64,000 nucleotides of DNA from Bdellovibrionota bacterium (lineage in GTDB: Bacteria > Bdellovibrionota_C > UBA2361 > JAFLCA01): assembly GCA_030584005.1 (NCBI GenBank), contig CP129486.1, forward strand, positions 1,429,556-1,493,555, in the 5' to 3' direction. The position numbers were made by a program, and so were the translations under genes. This document shows, piece after piece, positions 44,687 to 53,799 of the stretch (its first letter is position 1; each line of letters starts with the position of its first letter). The notes beneath the pieces are model-generated. The model saw only the letters and a list, made by a program, of their open reading frames with translations, was not told the DNA's origin and did not search any database.

Positions 44687-45527
44687 GCGGAGGCGAGCGG
44701 TTGAGTTTCTTCGTAAAGAGAAGAACCTCTCTGAGCGTCGGGCAGCGGCACTGGTGGGGGCATCGAGGACACTTCTTCGGTACCGGCGGCAGCGTGACAG
44801 GAACGAGAGGCTTCGGGCGAAGATTATTCTCCTCGCAAAGAAGTACCGGCGAGCTGGCTATCGGATGATTTACCGAAGGCTAAGGCACTCTGGGTGGCAG
44901 GTGAACCATAAACGCGTGGCACGGATATACCGCGAAGAGAAGCTTCAGATAAGGAGAAAGAGGCGCAGCAAGCAGGTGGTTCAGAGAGCGCAGATGGTGG
45001 TTGCCGAATGGGTAAACGACTGCTGGTCAGTGGACTTTATGAGTGATGCCTTGTCCTCGGGCAGAGCACTTCGGCTCTTGACGCTCATCGATGACGCCTC
45101 CCGGGAGTGTCTGGAGCTCTATGCTGATACGTCTATCCCTGGGTGGAAGCTTGTTGAGAGACTCGATGCAGTGGCGACGTTTCGCGGATTTCCGCGCTTT
45201 ATCAGAACCGACGGCGGGCCTGAGTTCCAGGGCGCTGAATTTGAGCGTTGGTGCGCAAAGCGAGGAGTCTGCCACATCACCATTCAACCAGGAAAGCCGC
45301 AGCAGAATGCCTTCATCGAAGCGTTTAACGGACGAGTCAGAGATGAGCTCCTCAACGAGGAGATCTTCTCCTCCATCTCAGATGCGCAACGAAAGGTGAC
45401 ACGATGGAAACATGAATACAATTTCGAGAGACCCCATGGAGTAGTCGGTCTGCCTCCAGCTCTCCTGGCTCGAAAGCTTAAACATCAACAAAAGGAGAAA
45501 TCTCTAATTAGAACTGGTACAAATTAA
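44664..45527 (+). CDS. IS3-family transposase OrfB (DDE integrase)
   Basis: The OrfB frame can be followed back to the A run at 44664 ([20 protein letters not shown]); the first in-frame GTG is 44754. HTH_21-like and rve domains are present. DDE residues lie in [15 protein letters not shown] and NAFIEAFNG. Relative to OrfA it is in +1, not the -1 expected for programmed slippage. A lost A probably broke the element's frameshift site, unless the sequence is wrong. Confidence 0.88.
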   Translation, partial: KNAATPDERRRAVEFLRKEKNLSERRAAALVGASRTLLRYRRQRDRNERLRAKIILLAKKYRRAGYRMIYRRLRHSGWQVNHKRVARIYREEKLQIRRKRRSKQVVQRAQMVVAEWVNDCWSVDFMSDALSSGRALRLLTLIDDASRECLELYADTSIPGWKLVERLDAVATFRGFPRFIRTDGGPEFQGAEFERWCAKRGVCHITIQPGKPQQNAFIEAFNGRVRDELLNEEIFSSISDAQRKVTRWKHEYNFERPHGVVGLPPALLARKLKHQQKEKSLIRTGTN

Positions 45528-45539
45528 GGGGGCTGGACA

Positions 45540-45946
45540 GATCGGCGGCGCACGATTTACACGGCGCATTTCAGATAATGCTCACAAAGGCTGGACTGCT
45601 CTGTGATGCTAACGGTCGGAAACGCTCTCTCTATTCACTGCGGCATACATACGCAACTTTTCAAATTCTTTACAGTCATATTGACTTGCATCTGCTCTCA
45701 AAAAATATGGGCACTTCAATAGCAATGTTGGAGCGGCACTATTCGCATCTGGAGGTTTTACATCGGGCGGATATTTTGGCGGGAAGAGCTGAAATCACTA
45801 GGGGGCGGGTAAGAAAAGTAGCGGCAAAGAAAGAGACGGAGATTATTCAGCTTGATGACGCTGCGGTGCGGAAGACAAAAGAGGCTGCGCAAGCTGTTGA
45901 AGCTGTGGCACGCTCTGGTAATACGGCATCATTGCGCAATCATTAG
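45540..45946 (+). pseudogene. Tyrosine recombinase, C-terminal fragment
   Basis: The open frame runs in from the IS border (HDLHGAFQIMLTKAGLLCDA) and contains SLYSLRHTYATFQI (box II, with the usual first His replaced by Tyr) and MLERHYSHLE with the nucleophilic Tyr. A charged tail follows. The N-terminal and Arg-I parts are missing, and no match lies left of the IS. It is a remnant of the integrase that probably brought the island to tRNA-His. Confidence 0.85.
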
Positions 45947-45986
45947 GCTTATTGTGGAAAATGGCGTTTGGGGTTAGGTCTTAGGC

Positions 45987-47066
45987 ATGACTAAGGCGGC
46001 GATATTCGCAATCACACTTTTTTTCGTGCTTTTATCTGGCTCGGTTCAGGCTGAGGATCGGATCAAAATCGGGGTGTCGGTTGCGCTTACTGGCAATGCT
46101 GCTACGTATGGTACTGACATCAAGAACACTCTGCTTTTTGCGAACGATAAACTTGCTGGCGGCAGGTATGAGTTAATTATTGAAGATGACATGTGCGAGG
46201 GCAAGACGGGAATAAGCGTTGCCCATAAACTGGTAAATGTTGATAAGGTTAAGTACGTTTTGGGATATGCGTGTAGCAGTTCTTTACTTGCGTCAGCAAA
46301 AGTCTATGAAGAGAACAAGGTAATAGCAATTGCGTCAAGCGCGGCAGCGGCTGATATTTCTCAAGCAGGAGATTACATTTTTCGGACAGTGGCAAGTAAT
46401 GATGACATCGGGAAGCTGCTTTTTGATTATATAGCGGCACGTCATAAACATTTTGCGGTACTAAGTGAAGAGACTGATTTCTCGCAGGGGTTATTAAAGT
46501 CATTTCTGAAAAATAACTCAGCTAACAATGTGGATGTAGTATCAGAGAACTTCTTTACAAATGAAGCTGATTTTAGAAGTTTATTCTTACGACTTCAGGG
46601 CAAGAAAGTAGACGGGCTTTTTATCAATTCTCAAACTGAGGCGACTTTCTTAATGGCATTAAAGGCTGCTCATGAGAGTAGGTTTAATGCGCAGATTTAT
46701 TCGGCATACATGGCTGGCAGCGCTACATTTCGGCAAAACGCGGGAGTTCTTGCGGAGGGGATAATCTTTGCTGACAGACCCACGGCAGCGGATGTTTTTA
46801 CGGCAGAGGGAAAGGATCTCTTAGAGGAATTCAAAGCACGATACAAGCTGAATGGCTGGGAAATCATGTTTGCTGCGACTTTTGAAGCGTTTCGTGCTCT
46901 TCATCAAGCTATTCAAAGCGGTGATGATGTGCGGCACTATCTTTACAACACTCAGTTTCATGGGCTCTTTGGGGATTACACTTTTGACGCTAACGGAGAT
47001 ATACAGGGGCTGAAGTTTTTTATGAAGGTAATCAAGGGCGGGCAAGTTCACAATTTAGGGCAATAG
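45987..47066 (+). CDS. Periplasmic binding protein, branched-chain amino acid type
   Basis: 359 aa with a signal peptide (ending SGSVQA) and a Peripla_BP_6 fold. It opens IKIGVSVALTGNAATYGTDI, with YVLGYACSSSLLASAKVYEE in lobe one and VDGLFINSQTEATFLMALKA in lobe two. LivJ/LivK relatives feed ABC importers or two-component sensors. No permease or ATPase gene is near, so it is an orphan receptor. Its A/T-rich composition differs from the core region, fitting transfer with the island. Confidence 0.88.
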   Translation: MTKAAIFAITLFFVLLSGSVQAEDRIKIGVSVALTGNAATYGTDIKNTLLFANDKLAGGRYELIIEDDMCEGKTGISVAHKLVNVDKVKYVLGYACSSSLLASAKVYEENKVIAIASSAAAADISQAGDYIFRTVASNDDIGKLLFDYIAARHKHFAVLSEETDFSQGLLKSFLKNNSANNVDVVSENFFTNEADFRSLFLRLQGKKVDGLFINSQTEATFLMALKAAHESRFNAQIYSAYMAGSATFRQNAGVLAEGIIFADRPTAADVFTAEGKDLLEEFKARYKLNGWEIMFAATFEAFRALHQAIQSGDDVRHYLYNTQFHGLFGDYTFDANGDIQGLKFFMKVIKGGQVHNLGQ

Positions 47067-47083
47067 TCTGCTGTTCAATATTT

Positions 47084-47302
47084 CTATTTCTTCTTAAGTT
47101 CTTGCTGAAGCACTTTTCGTAAATCATCACTTAAGACGGCACTGACAACAGTTGTATTCATTATATGGCTGGTTTGCTCTGAGAAAAGCAATATCAGCTT
47201 GGCAGCTTCTTCAACAGCATCAGCAAGAAAATCAATTTTCTGGATTTGCTCTTCGGCACGTTTGGCTTCGCTGGCTGAATTGCGGACTTGTGAGTATTGG
47301 CT
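47084..47302 (-). pseudogene. C-terminal gene fragment truncated by the IS
   Basis: An open frame of 72 residues reads leftward from the IS border (ASEAKRAEEQIQKIDFLADA, then VVSAVLSDDLRKVLQQELKK) to a TAG at 47084. It is helical and charged. It has no start of its own, so its 5' part was lost at the IS. It is on the same strand as the AAA gene beyond the IS and could be its far end, but composition looks closer to the binding-protein gene. Family unknown. Confidence 0.55.
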
Positions 47303-47331
47303 TGAGCCTACCCCGATTTTAGATCCACATC

Positions 47332-48189
47332 TTAATTAGTCCCTGTGTTCATTTTTTCTTCCATTCTCTGAAAGAAATCAATCTCTACCTCTTCGGGGGT
47401 ACGATATCCGATGGAAGAGTGGGGTCTCCCTGTATTGTACTCGATTCTCCACTTGTCGATTTTCACCTTTGCATCAGCTATGGATGAGAACAGCTCTGCA
47501 TGGAGGCACTCATGACGGAAGGTTCCGTTGAGCGATTCGATGAATGCGTTCTGCGTTGGCTTGCCGGGTTGGATGAAGTGGAGTCGAATGCCACTCTTGT
47601 CGCTCCAGGCCTTCAGCGCCTTGCATATGAACTCGGGGCCATTATCAACTGTGATTACCTGTGGCAAGCCGCGGACAATGGCGAGCCTCTGCAGGACGCG
47701 AATCACCTGTGCAGCGGGTAGGGAGGATCCGACTTCGACTGCGGGCGAAAATCGCGAGCAGAGGTCAACCAAGGTGAGACAACGGAACTTTCTTCCTGAT
47801 GAGAGGGAATCATGCACAAAATCCATTGCCCAATGCTGATTCGGCTCACTCGGTACTGGCAGCGACTCCCGCTCTCGAACGATGCGCCTTGCCCGTTTTT
47901 TGCGGCGTAATGCAAGATTTAGGAGCCGGCAAAGCCTCTCTACTCGCTTGTGGTTCACCTTCCAGCCGCGACGCAAAAGGAGCTGAAAAAGAAGCGGACA
48001 GCCGTACTTAGGCTTCTTCACGGCAAGCTCATAGAGCTCCGCTCGAAGCTTCAAATTCCGATCCAGCCGCTTCTTATACCGCAGAACAGCTCTCGATATG
48101 TTCACGATTTTGCACGCCTGACGCTCGCTCATCTGATGCTTTGCGCCCAGATATCGAACTGCCTCTCGCTTGGCCTCAGGCGTTACCAT
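47332..48189 (-). CDS. IS3-family transposase OrfB, copy 1
   Basis: 285 aa, DDE integrase. An HTH_21-like N-terminus is followed by an rve domain with WAMDFVHDSL, ITVDNGPEF and NAFIESLNG. It overlaps orfA by 7 nt at a run of seven A's (48190-48196). There a -1 slip joins OrfA to OrfB (KK then MVTPEAK), the classic IS3 fusion transposase. It is intact, so the element may be active. Confidence 0.95.
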   Translation of the reverse strand: MVTPEAKREAVRYLGAKHQMSERQACKIVNISRAVLRYKKRLDRNLKLRAELYELAVKKPKYGCPLLFQLLLRRGWKVNHKRVERLCRLLNLALRRKKRARRIVRERESLPVPSEPNQHWAMDFVHDSLSSGRKFRCLTLVDLCSRFSPAVEVGSSLPAAQVIRVLQRLAIVRGLPQVITVDNGPEFICKALKAWSDKSGIRLHFIQPGKPTQNAFIESLNGTFRHECLHAELFSSIADAKVKIDKWRIEYNTGRPHSSIGYRTPEEVEIDFFQRMEEKMNTGTN

Positions 48190-48449
48190 TTTTTTGAGGA
48201 GATATCCTTCAGAGCTATAATCTCGAGTACTTGATCCGCCACAATGCGCTTGAGCTTCGAATTCTCAGCCTCAAGCTCCCTCAGCCGAATCGCGTCACTT
48301 ACCTCTAGCCCTTCGTACTTCTTGCGCCAGTTATAGAACGTCGCATCGCTCATCCCGTGCTTGCGGCATAGATCCCCAATCGCAACTCCCGCTTCAGCTT
48401 CCTTCAGTATCGTAATGATCTTCTCAACACTCCATTTCCCTTTCCTCAT
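48183..48449 (-). CDS. IS3-family transposase OrfA, copy 1
   Basis: 88 aa, HTH (SVEKIITILKEAEAGVAIGD, GMSDATFYNWRKKYEG) plus a leucine zipper (LRELEAENSKLKRIVADQVL), ending SSKKW just after the A7 slippery run. GGAGG precedes the ATG. Confidence 0.95.
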   Translation of the reverse strand: MRKGKWSVEKIITILKEAEAGVAIGDLCRKHGMSDATFYNWRKKYEGLEVSDAIRLRELEAENSKLKRIVADQVLEIIALKDISSKKW

Positions 48450-48522
48450 TTGTTCCTCCTTTCAATCATTTACGACAGAAGGAACTAATTTCAAAGCGGA
48501 TCAGATTTCGGGGGGAAGCTCA

Positions 48523-49318
48523 GGGCCCAAGATTCAAGCTGTGTAAGATCAGTAGAAGCTCCTAGCGTTTCAATTGCTAAATAAGTTCTAGTTCCCCTAG
48601 AAAATCTAGGAAGCAGATTATTCTCCCTTTGAGCCCGTTCCCTACTTTCTTTCTCCAACAATCCGCGAATAGGCTCTAAACCATCATGCACAAATTTGAA
48701 TAGCGATAACTCCTTCGGGGTATAATGAAAACTTAGTTCAGAATCTACATGCAACGCTGCACAGCGAGCATCGAATATCGCCATTCGGTTAAATGGAGAG
48801 ACGTTGGACTCATGAGACCAATTGACGGAGTACTCTTCTGCCGAAGAGCGATACTTGACTGTTGCACGCGCGCCGGATGCTGCCTGCTCACTGTTTACAT
48901 CTGGAAGCACATCTTCAGCATTCCGAACGCCTGCTAACTTCTTAAGAATTCGTACATACCCAGTCTTGCCGACCCCATTCTCTCCGTAAATAACCGTGAA
49001 GCGTGGATTGAACTCTAACTTCTGGTTGGGGAGAAGACGATTCACACCGCCTATATGAACAAGATCCAAAAGCGCAAACGGAATGTTTTCACCGTCGGTA
49101 GTGCTCAAAGAGAACTCCGTCGCTCCTAGACCGCCGGTTCCCTCCGCAAGTTCCTTCTCTTGTAACAAAGTTGAGTAGACCTGCTGGAGTTCTTGCTCTG
49201 TCGGAGGACATCGTGAGGTCGAAACGAGGTACACAAGCTGCTGGACCCACTTGTCTTGCCCCTTAGCCCAACTGATCAGCGCAGTTCGTGGGCTTTCATT
49301 TCCAATTACGTTGTCCAT
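48523..49318 (-). pseudogene. AAA ATPase (AAA_13-like), truncated by IS copy 1
   Basis: About 265 residues remain of an SMC/RecF-type ATPase. The Walker A is GENGVGKTGYVRILKKL (113-129), after a ~100-residue N-terminal region, followed by VLPDV and strand segments of the first lobe. The last residues before the stop (PPKSDPL) come from the IS. Signature and Walker B motifs are missing, so no ATP hydrolysis is expected. Relatives (RloC/PrrC-like and other AAA_13 proteins) act in defence. It is the last gene of the operon, 18 nt after druA. Confidence 0.8.
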
Positions 49319-49339
49319 CAATGGTGAGTGCCAAAAAAA

Positions 49340-50509
49340 TCAAAACTCGTCCTCTCGCGGCTTCAATATTCGCTTCCACTGCTTTTTGTCGAAGTTCAAA
49401 TAGGACTGATCGCGTTCAGCGCGCGGTAACATCCAACGAGTTTTCCAATGGTCTACAACATCGCCTAAGGGTCGATCGAACCAGCGTAGTCGCTTCGTTT
49501 CACCTCGCAGGAACTCCGGTGTGTTTGCTGCTAAAGGCGAAAGATAGACCGCCCGCTTAATCCCATGTCTAAGTAAATGTCCAGATAACCCAAGATTCTC
49601 AAGTGCAGTGCGCACGATTCGGATACGATAATTTGGTCCACTTCCGAACTTATATCTCTCTACTTCATCATTATCGATCATTCTTAAATATTCTCGTAGC
49701 TTCTCATATGTTCCATTAGCCAAATGGAAGTGACCATACCCTTCGGTAAAACCCACATGATTGAATAAGCTGACACCGTCAAATGACAGGCGATTGTAGA
49801 TTGATGAAACGCCTAAAGCGCTCGTCGCTGTCACCATCGCTAGACGTCCGTCAAACTCCCGACCAAGAATTACAGACTCTGACTTCTTGTATCGCTTGCG
49901 AAAAACATCTCGAACGAAATTGCTGGAAGCTATAAGTGCGACAAGCTTCGCGCCAAGAATTTCATTATAAGGTGGAACTGCACCTAATACACACGCATCC
50001 ATTACATGTGCGAGCATTTTCTCTCTGGTTTTAACATTCCACCCCACCCATGAATCGCGTGTTCGGAGGTTAAAGACGGGGTCCGTAAGGGCGAGAAGTC
50101 CAATCAATTTATCATTTGAGCGGTCAAAGATAAGGATTCTGAATCGTCGACCGAATCCTTTAGAAACAGGAATGCTCCACCAAAGCGAGGCAATCCTAAA
50201 TAGTGCTGCGAACTCGTCATCGGACTCGGATATGACCACCGGGTATGGGTCCACCCTTTTTAGATCGATATCGCTCCCAGAAGCAAAATACTTGGAGACT
50301 CGTGGAAGCCACTTCTCAACCAGTTTGCTCTCCTCGAGAAGACGTTCATTCCTGGAATAAGCATGTCGTTGGCGAACTTGTTTTTTGCTGTAGCTCTTTT
50401 CCTTGACTAGCTGATCCTCGCCGAGTCGGAAGCCCTGCTTCTGTAGTAGACTGAACAGGCTACTTTTGAGATCTCTCTCATACTTGGCTAAACTTGACTT
50501 ACCACTCAT
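49340..50509 (-). CDS. DruA-like protein (DUF4338)
   Basis: 389 aa. Residues 100-270 carry the DUF4338 pattern: GFGRRFRILIFDRSNDKLIG, TDPVFNLRTRDSWVGWN, HVMDACVLGAVPPYNEILGA and KLVALIASSNFVRDVF. DUF4338 is the DruA component of Druantia type I anti-phage systems; its chemistry is not well established. Its ATG overlaps the herA stop as ATGA, a translational coupling. The partners here (NurA, HerA, AAA) are not the DruB-E set. Confidence 0.85.
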   Translation of the reverse strand: MSGKSSLAKYERDLKSSLFSLLQKQGFRLGEDQLVKEKSYSKKQVRQRHAYSRNERLLEESKLVEKWLPRVSKYFASGSDIDLKRVDPYPVVISESDDEFAALFRIASLWWSIPVSKGFGRRFRILIFDRSNDKLIGLLALTDPVFNLRTRDSWVGWNVKTREKMLAHVMDACVLGAVPPYNEILGAKLVALIASSNFVRDVFRKRYKKSESVILGREFDGRLAMVTATSALGVSSIYNRLSFDGVSLFNHVGFTEGYGHFHLANGTYEKLREYLRMIDNDEVERYKFGSGPNYRIRIVRTALENLGLSGHLLRHGIKRAVYLSPLAANTPEFLRGETKRLRWFDRPLGDVVDHWKTRWMLPRAERDQSYLNFDKKQWKRILKPREDEF

Positions 50510-52155
50510 TTATACAACTTCTCCGCTACTAACTTCTCGAACTCGACAACTCGAATAGGAATGACGAATGGATGCGAAGAAGTCACAAAATATAAATTTC
50601 CCGGAATGGTTTCGCGCTGAACGAACGAGCTAATTACACCGTCGTAATTGATGTTCGATTTCACCAAAGCTCGAATGTCGTCAGAGTTGCCCATGTAGAA
50701 AGTGAAGAAATTCTCAGCCTGGCTTCGTATTTCCTCAGATATTGCCGATGGACGCTGAGTAACAGCAATAAGACCAATGCCGAACTTTCGTCCTTCCTTT
50801 GCCACTCGGACGAAGGGATTCGCAGAGGTTTTGACGTGTTCATCCGAAAGTACGTTTTGCGCTTCCTCAACAAGAATAACCGTGTTGATCACGGATTCTT
50901 CCTTGGCTTCGGTGTAGTACCGCTTATTGTCTTCAAACAACTTTCTGATAATCATTGTTGAAATGATCGAAGCGTCTACACTGTCCCTCAAGGACAAGTC
51001 AATGATAACGGTCTTTCCAGCCTTTAGAGCCTTAAATGTATCCTCTAGTAACGAAGACGACGAAGAGTGAACCCCTCCTTCGTCAATGAAATGACGAATC
51101 CTCTTTCGGATAGCCATGATCGTTCCGCGAGCACTTTTGTCCGCCTTCTCATCTTTCTTTTCATCCTTTCCGTTCTCTGAAGCTTTCTTCCCAAAGAAAT
51201 CTGGGAAATCACGGTACAAGTTTTGTGGTGACTCGCAATACTGATCTATTTTCCCGATGAAGCCTTCAAGTTGTGCGTCGTCAAGATAAAGAAGGAACGA
51301 CTTCATCACTTCGGAGAACCCGGCTGAAAAGTTCAGAATGTCACCGACGGTCATGTGTCTATGAGTGTTAATCTGAACCTTTCCTCCATAGCGAAAGCCC
51401 TTCGGATTCGCAATTCTTCGGTCAGAATAAACGACTAGATTATCGCGAATTCTCTCGTCATCAATGTCACCTAAGCCAATAGTGTTGGAAGCACTTTTAG
51501 AAAAGTACTCCCCATTGAGATCGAAGATTAACTTGCCGAAACTGGTATCACCCACGATGTGGTATAACAGCACCTTCATTAAATTTGTCTTTCCGAAGCC
51601 CGATTGAGCGAAGACCATGGTGCGCTTCGACCGTAAGCGCTTAGTGTCGAAAAGAATTGCACCCTTGTCCTTTTGGATATCCTCTCCAACACATAGAAAG
51701 CCAAGTTCCACACCAGATTGGTTTCCCATGTTCAAAATGTGGGTCACCTCTGCGGGGTGAAGGTGTCTTGCGTGATATGAGACGACTGGGAGTTTTCGGA
51801 CAGCCGTCGTAAATTGGATCGAGGTTGACTTGTGCTCAAAGGTCCCAAGCAGCTTGACCTTATAGGTATAGCTGAACATTTTCTGCTTATCTCTGTCTGA
51901 CAATTCGCGCTCAGCGATTCTGGCATAATGCACAGCCACAAGGGTCTTGTCTTGCGCGCGAAAAAGAGGGTCCTCATCATAAACTTCGGCTTCGACACGC
52001 GCCAGATACTTGATCCCTCCCTCGTTCTTCGGGGTGAGAACTATAAAGTCACCGATTTTTGGCGATGCCTTAGCGTCTTCGTACGAGGAGTAGATTAGAA
52101 GTGAGTCCTCTGTCGTTCTCTGCCCGTAAAGCACTCCAAAGTCTTTGCGTTCCAT
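50506..52155 (-). CDS. herA: HerA-like DNA-translocating ATPase
   Basis: 549 aa of the HerA/FtsK class. An N-terminal HAS-barrel-like domain (about 1-120), Walker A AQSGFGKTN (183-191), Walker B VILVEEAQN (426-434) and a TQRPS sensor (466-470). A charged Lys/Asp linker lies at about 327-342. HerA hexamers translocate DNA and work with NurA nuclease in archaeal end resection. AGGAG precedes ATG 52155. It is 19 nt after nurA and overlaps druA. Confidence 0.92.
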   Translation of the reverse strand: MERKDFGVLYGQRTTEDSLLIYSSYEDAKASPKIGDFIVLTPKNEGGIKYLARVEAEVYDEDPLFRAQDKTLVAVHYARIAERELSDRDKQKMFSYTYKVKLLGTFEHKSTSIQFTTAVRKLPVVSYHARHLHPAEVTHILNMGNQSGVELGFLCVGEDIQKDKGAILFDTKRLRSKRTMVFAQSGFGKTNLMKVLLYHIVGDTSFGKLIFDLNGEYFSKSASNTIGLGDIDDERIRDNLVVYSDRRIANPKGFRYGGKVQINTHRHMTVGDILNFSAGFSEVMKSFLLYLDDAQLEGFIGKIDQYCESPQNLYRDFPDFFGKKASENGKDEKKDEKADKSARGTIMAIRKRIRHFIDEGGVHSSSSSLLEDTFKALKAGKTVIIDLSLRDSVDASIISTMIIRKLFEDNKRYYTEAKEESVINTVILVEEAQNVLSDEHVKTSANPFVRVAKEGRKFGIGLIAVTQRPSAISEEIRSQAENFFTFYMGNSDDIRALVKSNINYDGVISSFVQRETIPGNLYFVTSSHPFVIPIRVVEFEKLVAEKLYK

Positions 52156-52174
52156 TTGCTCCTCGCTTTGCCGA

Positions 52175-53416
52175 TCAAAACTGTGAATGTAAATCCAGGA
52201 AAAGATTCTCTATGTCCGTATGGTCCATCTGTTGACCGGCATAGAGAGCATTCTTTACTCGCGCTATTGCTTGTTCTTTGAAATCCTTGGTTAGGGACAC
52301 AAAGTTGTGAACTTCTACAAGCGGATATGGGTATCCAAGGATGTAATGTTCCTGCGTGGTAGCGGTCAGCAAATGCATTATTTCGTTGATTGCAGTGCTG
52401 TCTCTTTCTATTCGCTTGTTGGCGATTCCAGGAATGCAGTCGTAAATATTAAGGTCACATATTAACCAATCGTAGTTCTGAAGCTTCTCGACGTAGTCAA
52501 GCCGAGCAGCAAAAAACAGTCCAAAACCGCGTCCCCCGGTGATGTCCTTCTTCGCGTACATATTACTGCCCCCACCGTCATATGCCGCTTCAAGAACGTC
52601 ATCGCGAACCTCGAAGTAACAACACAACTTTTGACGCCTTGGATCGGTAGTTCTGAACTTATATTGGGGTCTCAATTTTGACTGCAAATAGTTGTCGATC
52701 TTTGTGTAGGTGTAAGAGAGTTCAGTCTTTATCGGACTCTGCTTTGTCACCGCGACGACTCGAACTCCTTTGTTGTGCAGCATACTTCCGAGCTTCACGA
52801 GAAATCGTTGCTTGATGTGGAGACTTCTAAGCGCACCGTCCCGCAAGATGAAATCACCAGGTGAAATCGGCTTTGAGGATGCGATATCGAGCATGCAAGC
52901 CCACTCTAAAACTTCCTGACAGAAACCAAGTAGAGAAGACATGCTTGTTATGAGCAGATCCTTTTTATATGCGAATACTTCTTCACCATCAGCGCCAAAG
53001 AAACGTAGGAGTTCGGCAACGGGCGGTAATTTTAGGAACTCGTCATATATGTCACCGAGATCTTTCTCGGAGAGGACTAACATTCTCGTTCCGTTGTACA
53101 CCTGACCGAGCACGACGGGATCGTCATGGTCGTTTAAGCGAACTTGTTTCCCCTTATGGAAGCAAACATAACCAGCTTGGTAGAAGCAGAGAGATACCCC
53201 ATTATAGAAGGTATGGTTATTGCGACTTCCATCTATCGCGTAGAACCGCGCCTCTGGACTATCAATTTCCTCGAAGGGCATTATCTCGAACACCTGTGGG
53301 GTTTCGAGATTTTCTGGCTGTCCGACGACCGGAATTCTGTAATCTTTTGTGGTCTTACGATGGATGCTGGCAGCGACGTTATCAATGACCGAGTCAGGAA
53401 TATTGAACTTGTGCAT
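52175..53416 (-). CDS. nurA: NurA-domain nuclease
   Basis: 413 aa. NurA active-site features are visible: YAIDGSRNN (D62), ILRDGALRS (D193) and VAVTKQS (K225), the metal and Lys positions of this RNase H-like nuclease fold. NurA is a 5'-3' and endo-nuclease controlled by HerA. The ATG shares one base with the stop of the upstream HTH gene (TAATG), with GGGGGTG as ribosome-binding site. The nurA-herA order supports both calls. Confidence 0.88.
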   Translation of the reverse strand: MHKFNIPDSVIDNVAASIHRKTTKDYRIPVVGQPENLETPQVFEIMPFEEIDSPEARFYAIDGSRNNHTFYNGVSLCFYQAGYVCFHKGKQVRLNDHDDPVVLGQVYNGTRMLVLSEKDLGDIYDEFLKLPPVAELLRFFGADGEEVFAYKKDLLITSMSSLLGFCQEVLEWACMLDIASSKPISPGDFILRDGALRSLHIKQRFLVKLGSMLHNKGVRVVAVTKQSPIKTELSYTYTKIDNYLQSKLRPQYKFRTTDPRRQKLCCYFEVRDDVLEAAYDGGGSNMYAKKDITGGRGFGLFFAARLDYVEKLQNYDWLICDLNIYDCIPGIANKRIERDSTAINEIMHLLTATTQEHYILGYPYPLVEVHNFVSLTKDFKEQAIARVKNALYAGQQMDHTDIENLFLDLHSQF

Positions 53417-53604
53417 TACTTAGCACCCCCCGACCGTATCCACTGATCGATTTCAGATAACTTGAATCTCCATAAACGACCGACCTTGTGCGCAGGGATA
53501 TCTTTACGCTCGAGCCATTTGTAAACAGTGTCAGGTTTGACGTTCAGGTGGTGTGCCACTTGCTCTACCGAGACCCATTGCTCTGCGCTTGCTTGTGCTT
53601 CCAT
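53416..53604 (-). CDS. Excisionase-type HTH protein
   Basis: 62 aa from ATG 53604 (AAGGG, 5 nt spacing); an ATG 11 codons upstream has no site. A MerR/excisionase-type HTH_17 domain: WVSVEQVAHHLNVKPDTVYK and GRLWRFKLSEIDQWIR. It is the first gene of the nurA-herA-druA operon and coupled to nurA by TAATG. It may regulate the operon, or bind and target DNA for the nuclease complex. Confidence 0.85.
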   Translation of the reverse strand: MEAQASAEQWVSVEQVAHHLNVKPDTVYKWLERKDIPAHKVGRLWRFKLSEIDQWIRSGGAK

Positions 53605-53799
53605 TTTTCCCTTGGACTTCATCGTCGTTTTGTCCATTTGATACTAATGGAACCTATGAGACCACGAATAGGACGAAGCAATCAATACGCTTTGTAAGCG
53701 TTCGGATAGCGGGGATTTTTTGGGTTCGTGGGCAGCCGACCCTCAAGTTCCGTGAGATCGGCACGACCACTGAGCCTACCCCGATTTTAGATCCACATC

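Larger units (their letters stand above)
44357..45539 (+). mobile_element. IS3-family insertion sequence (about 1.18 kb)
   Basis: Imperfect terminal inverted repeats share TGT near the tip and a perfect TACCAGTT at the inner side (44357-44382 and 45512-45539). Between them are orfA (HTH) and orfB (DDE integrase core). I see no target duplication. The right end directly abuts a truncated tyrosine-recombinase gene. It is a different element from the pair further on. Confidence 0.85.
47303..48522 (-). mobile_element. IS3-family element, copy 1
   Basis: 1,220 bp, bounded by TGAGCCTACCCCGATTTTAG and, inverted at the other end, TGAGCTTCCCCCCGAAAT. It differs from copy 2 (53771-54990) at one base that I can see (48490 T versus 54958 C). 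No direct target repeat flanks this copy. It cuts the AAA gene on its right and a gene fragment on its left. Confidence 0.93.
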
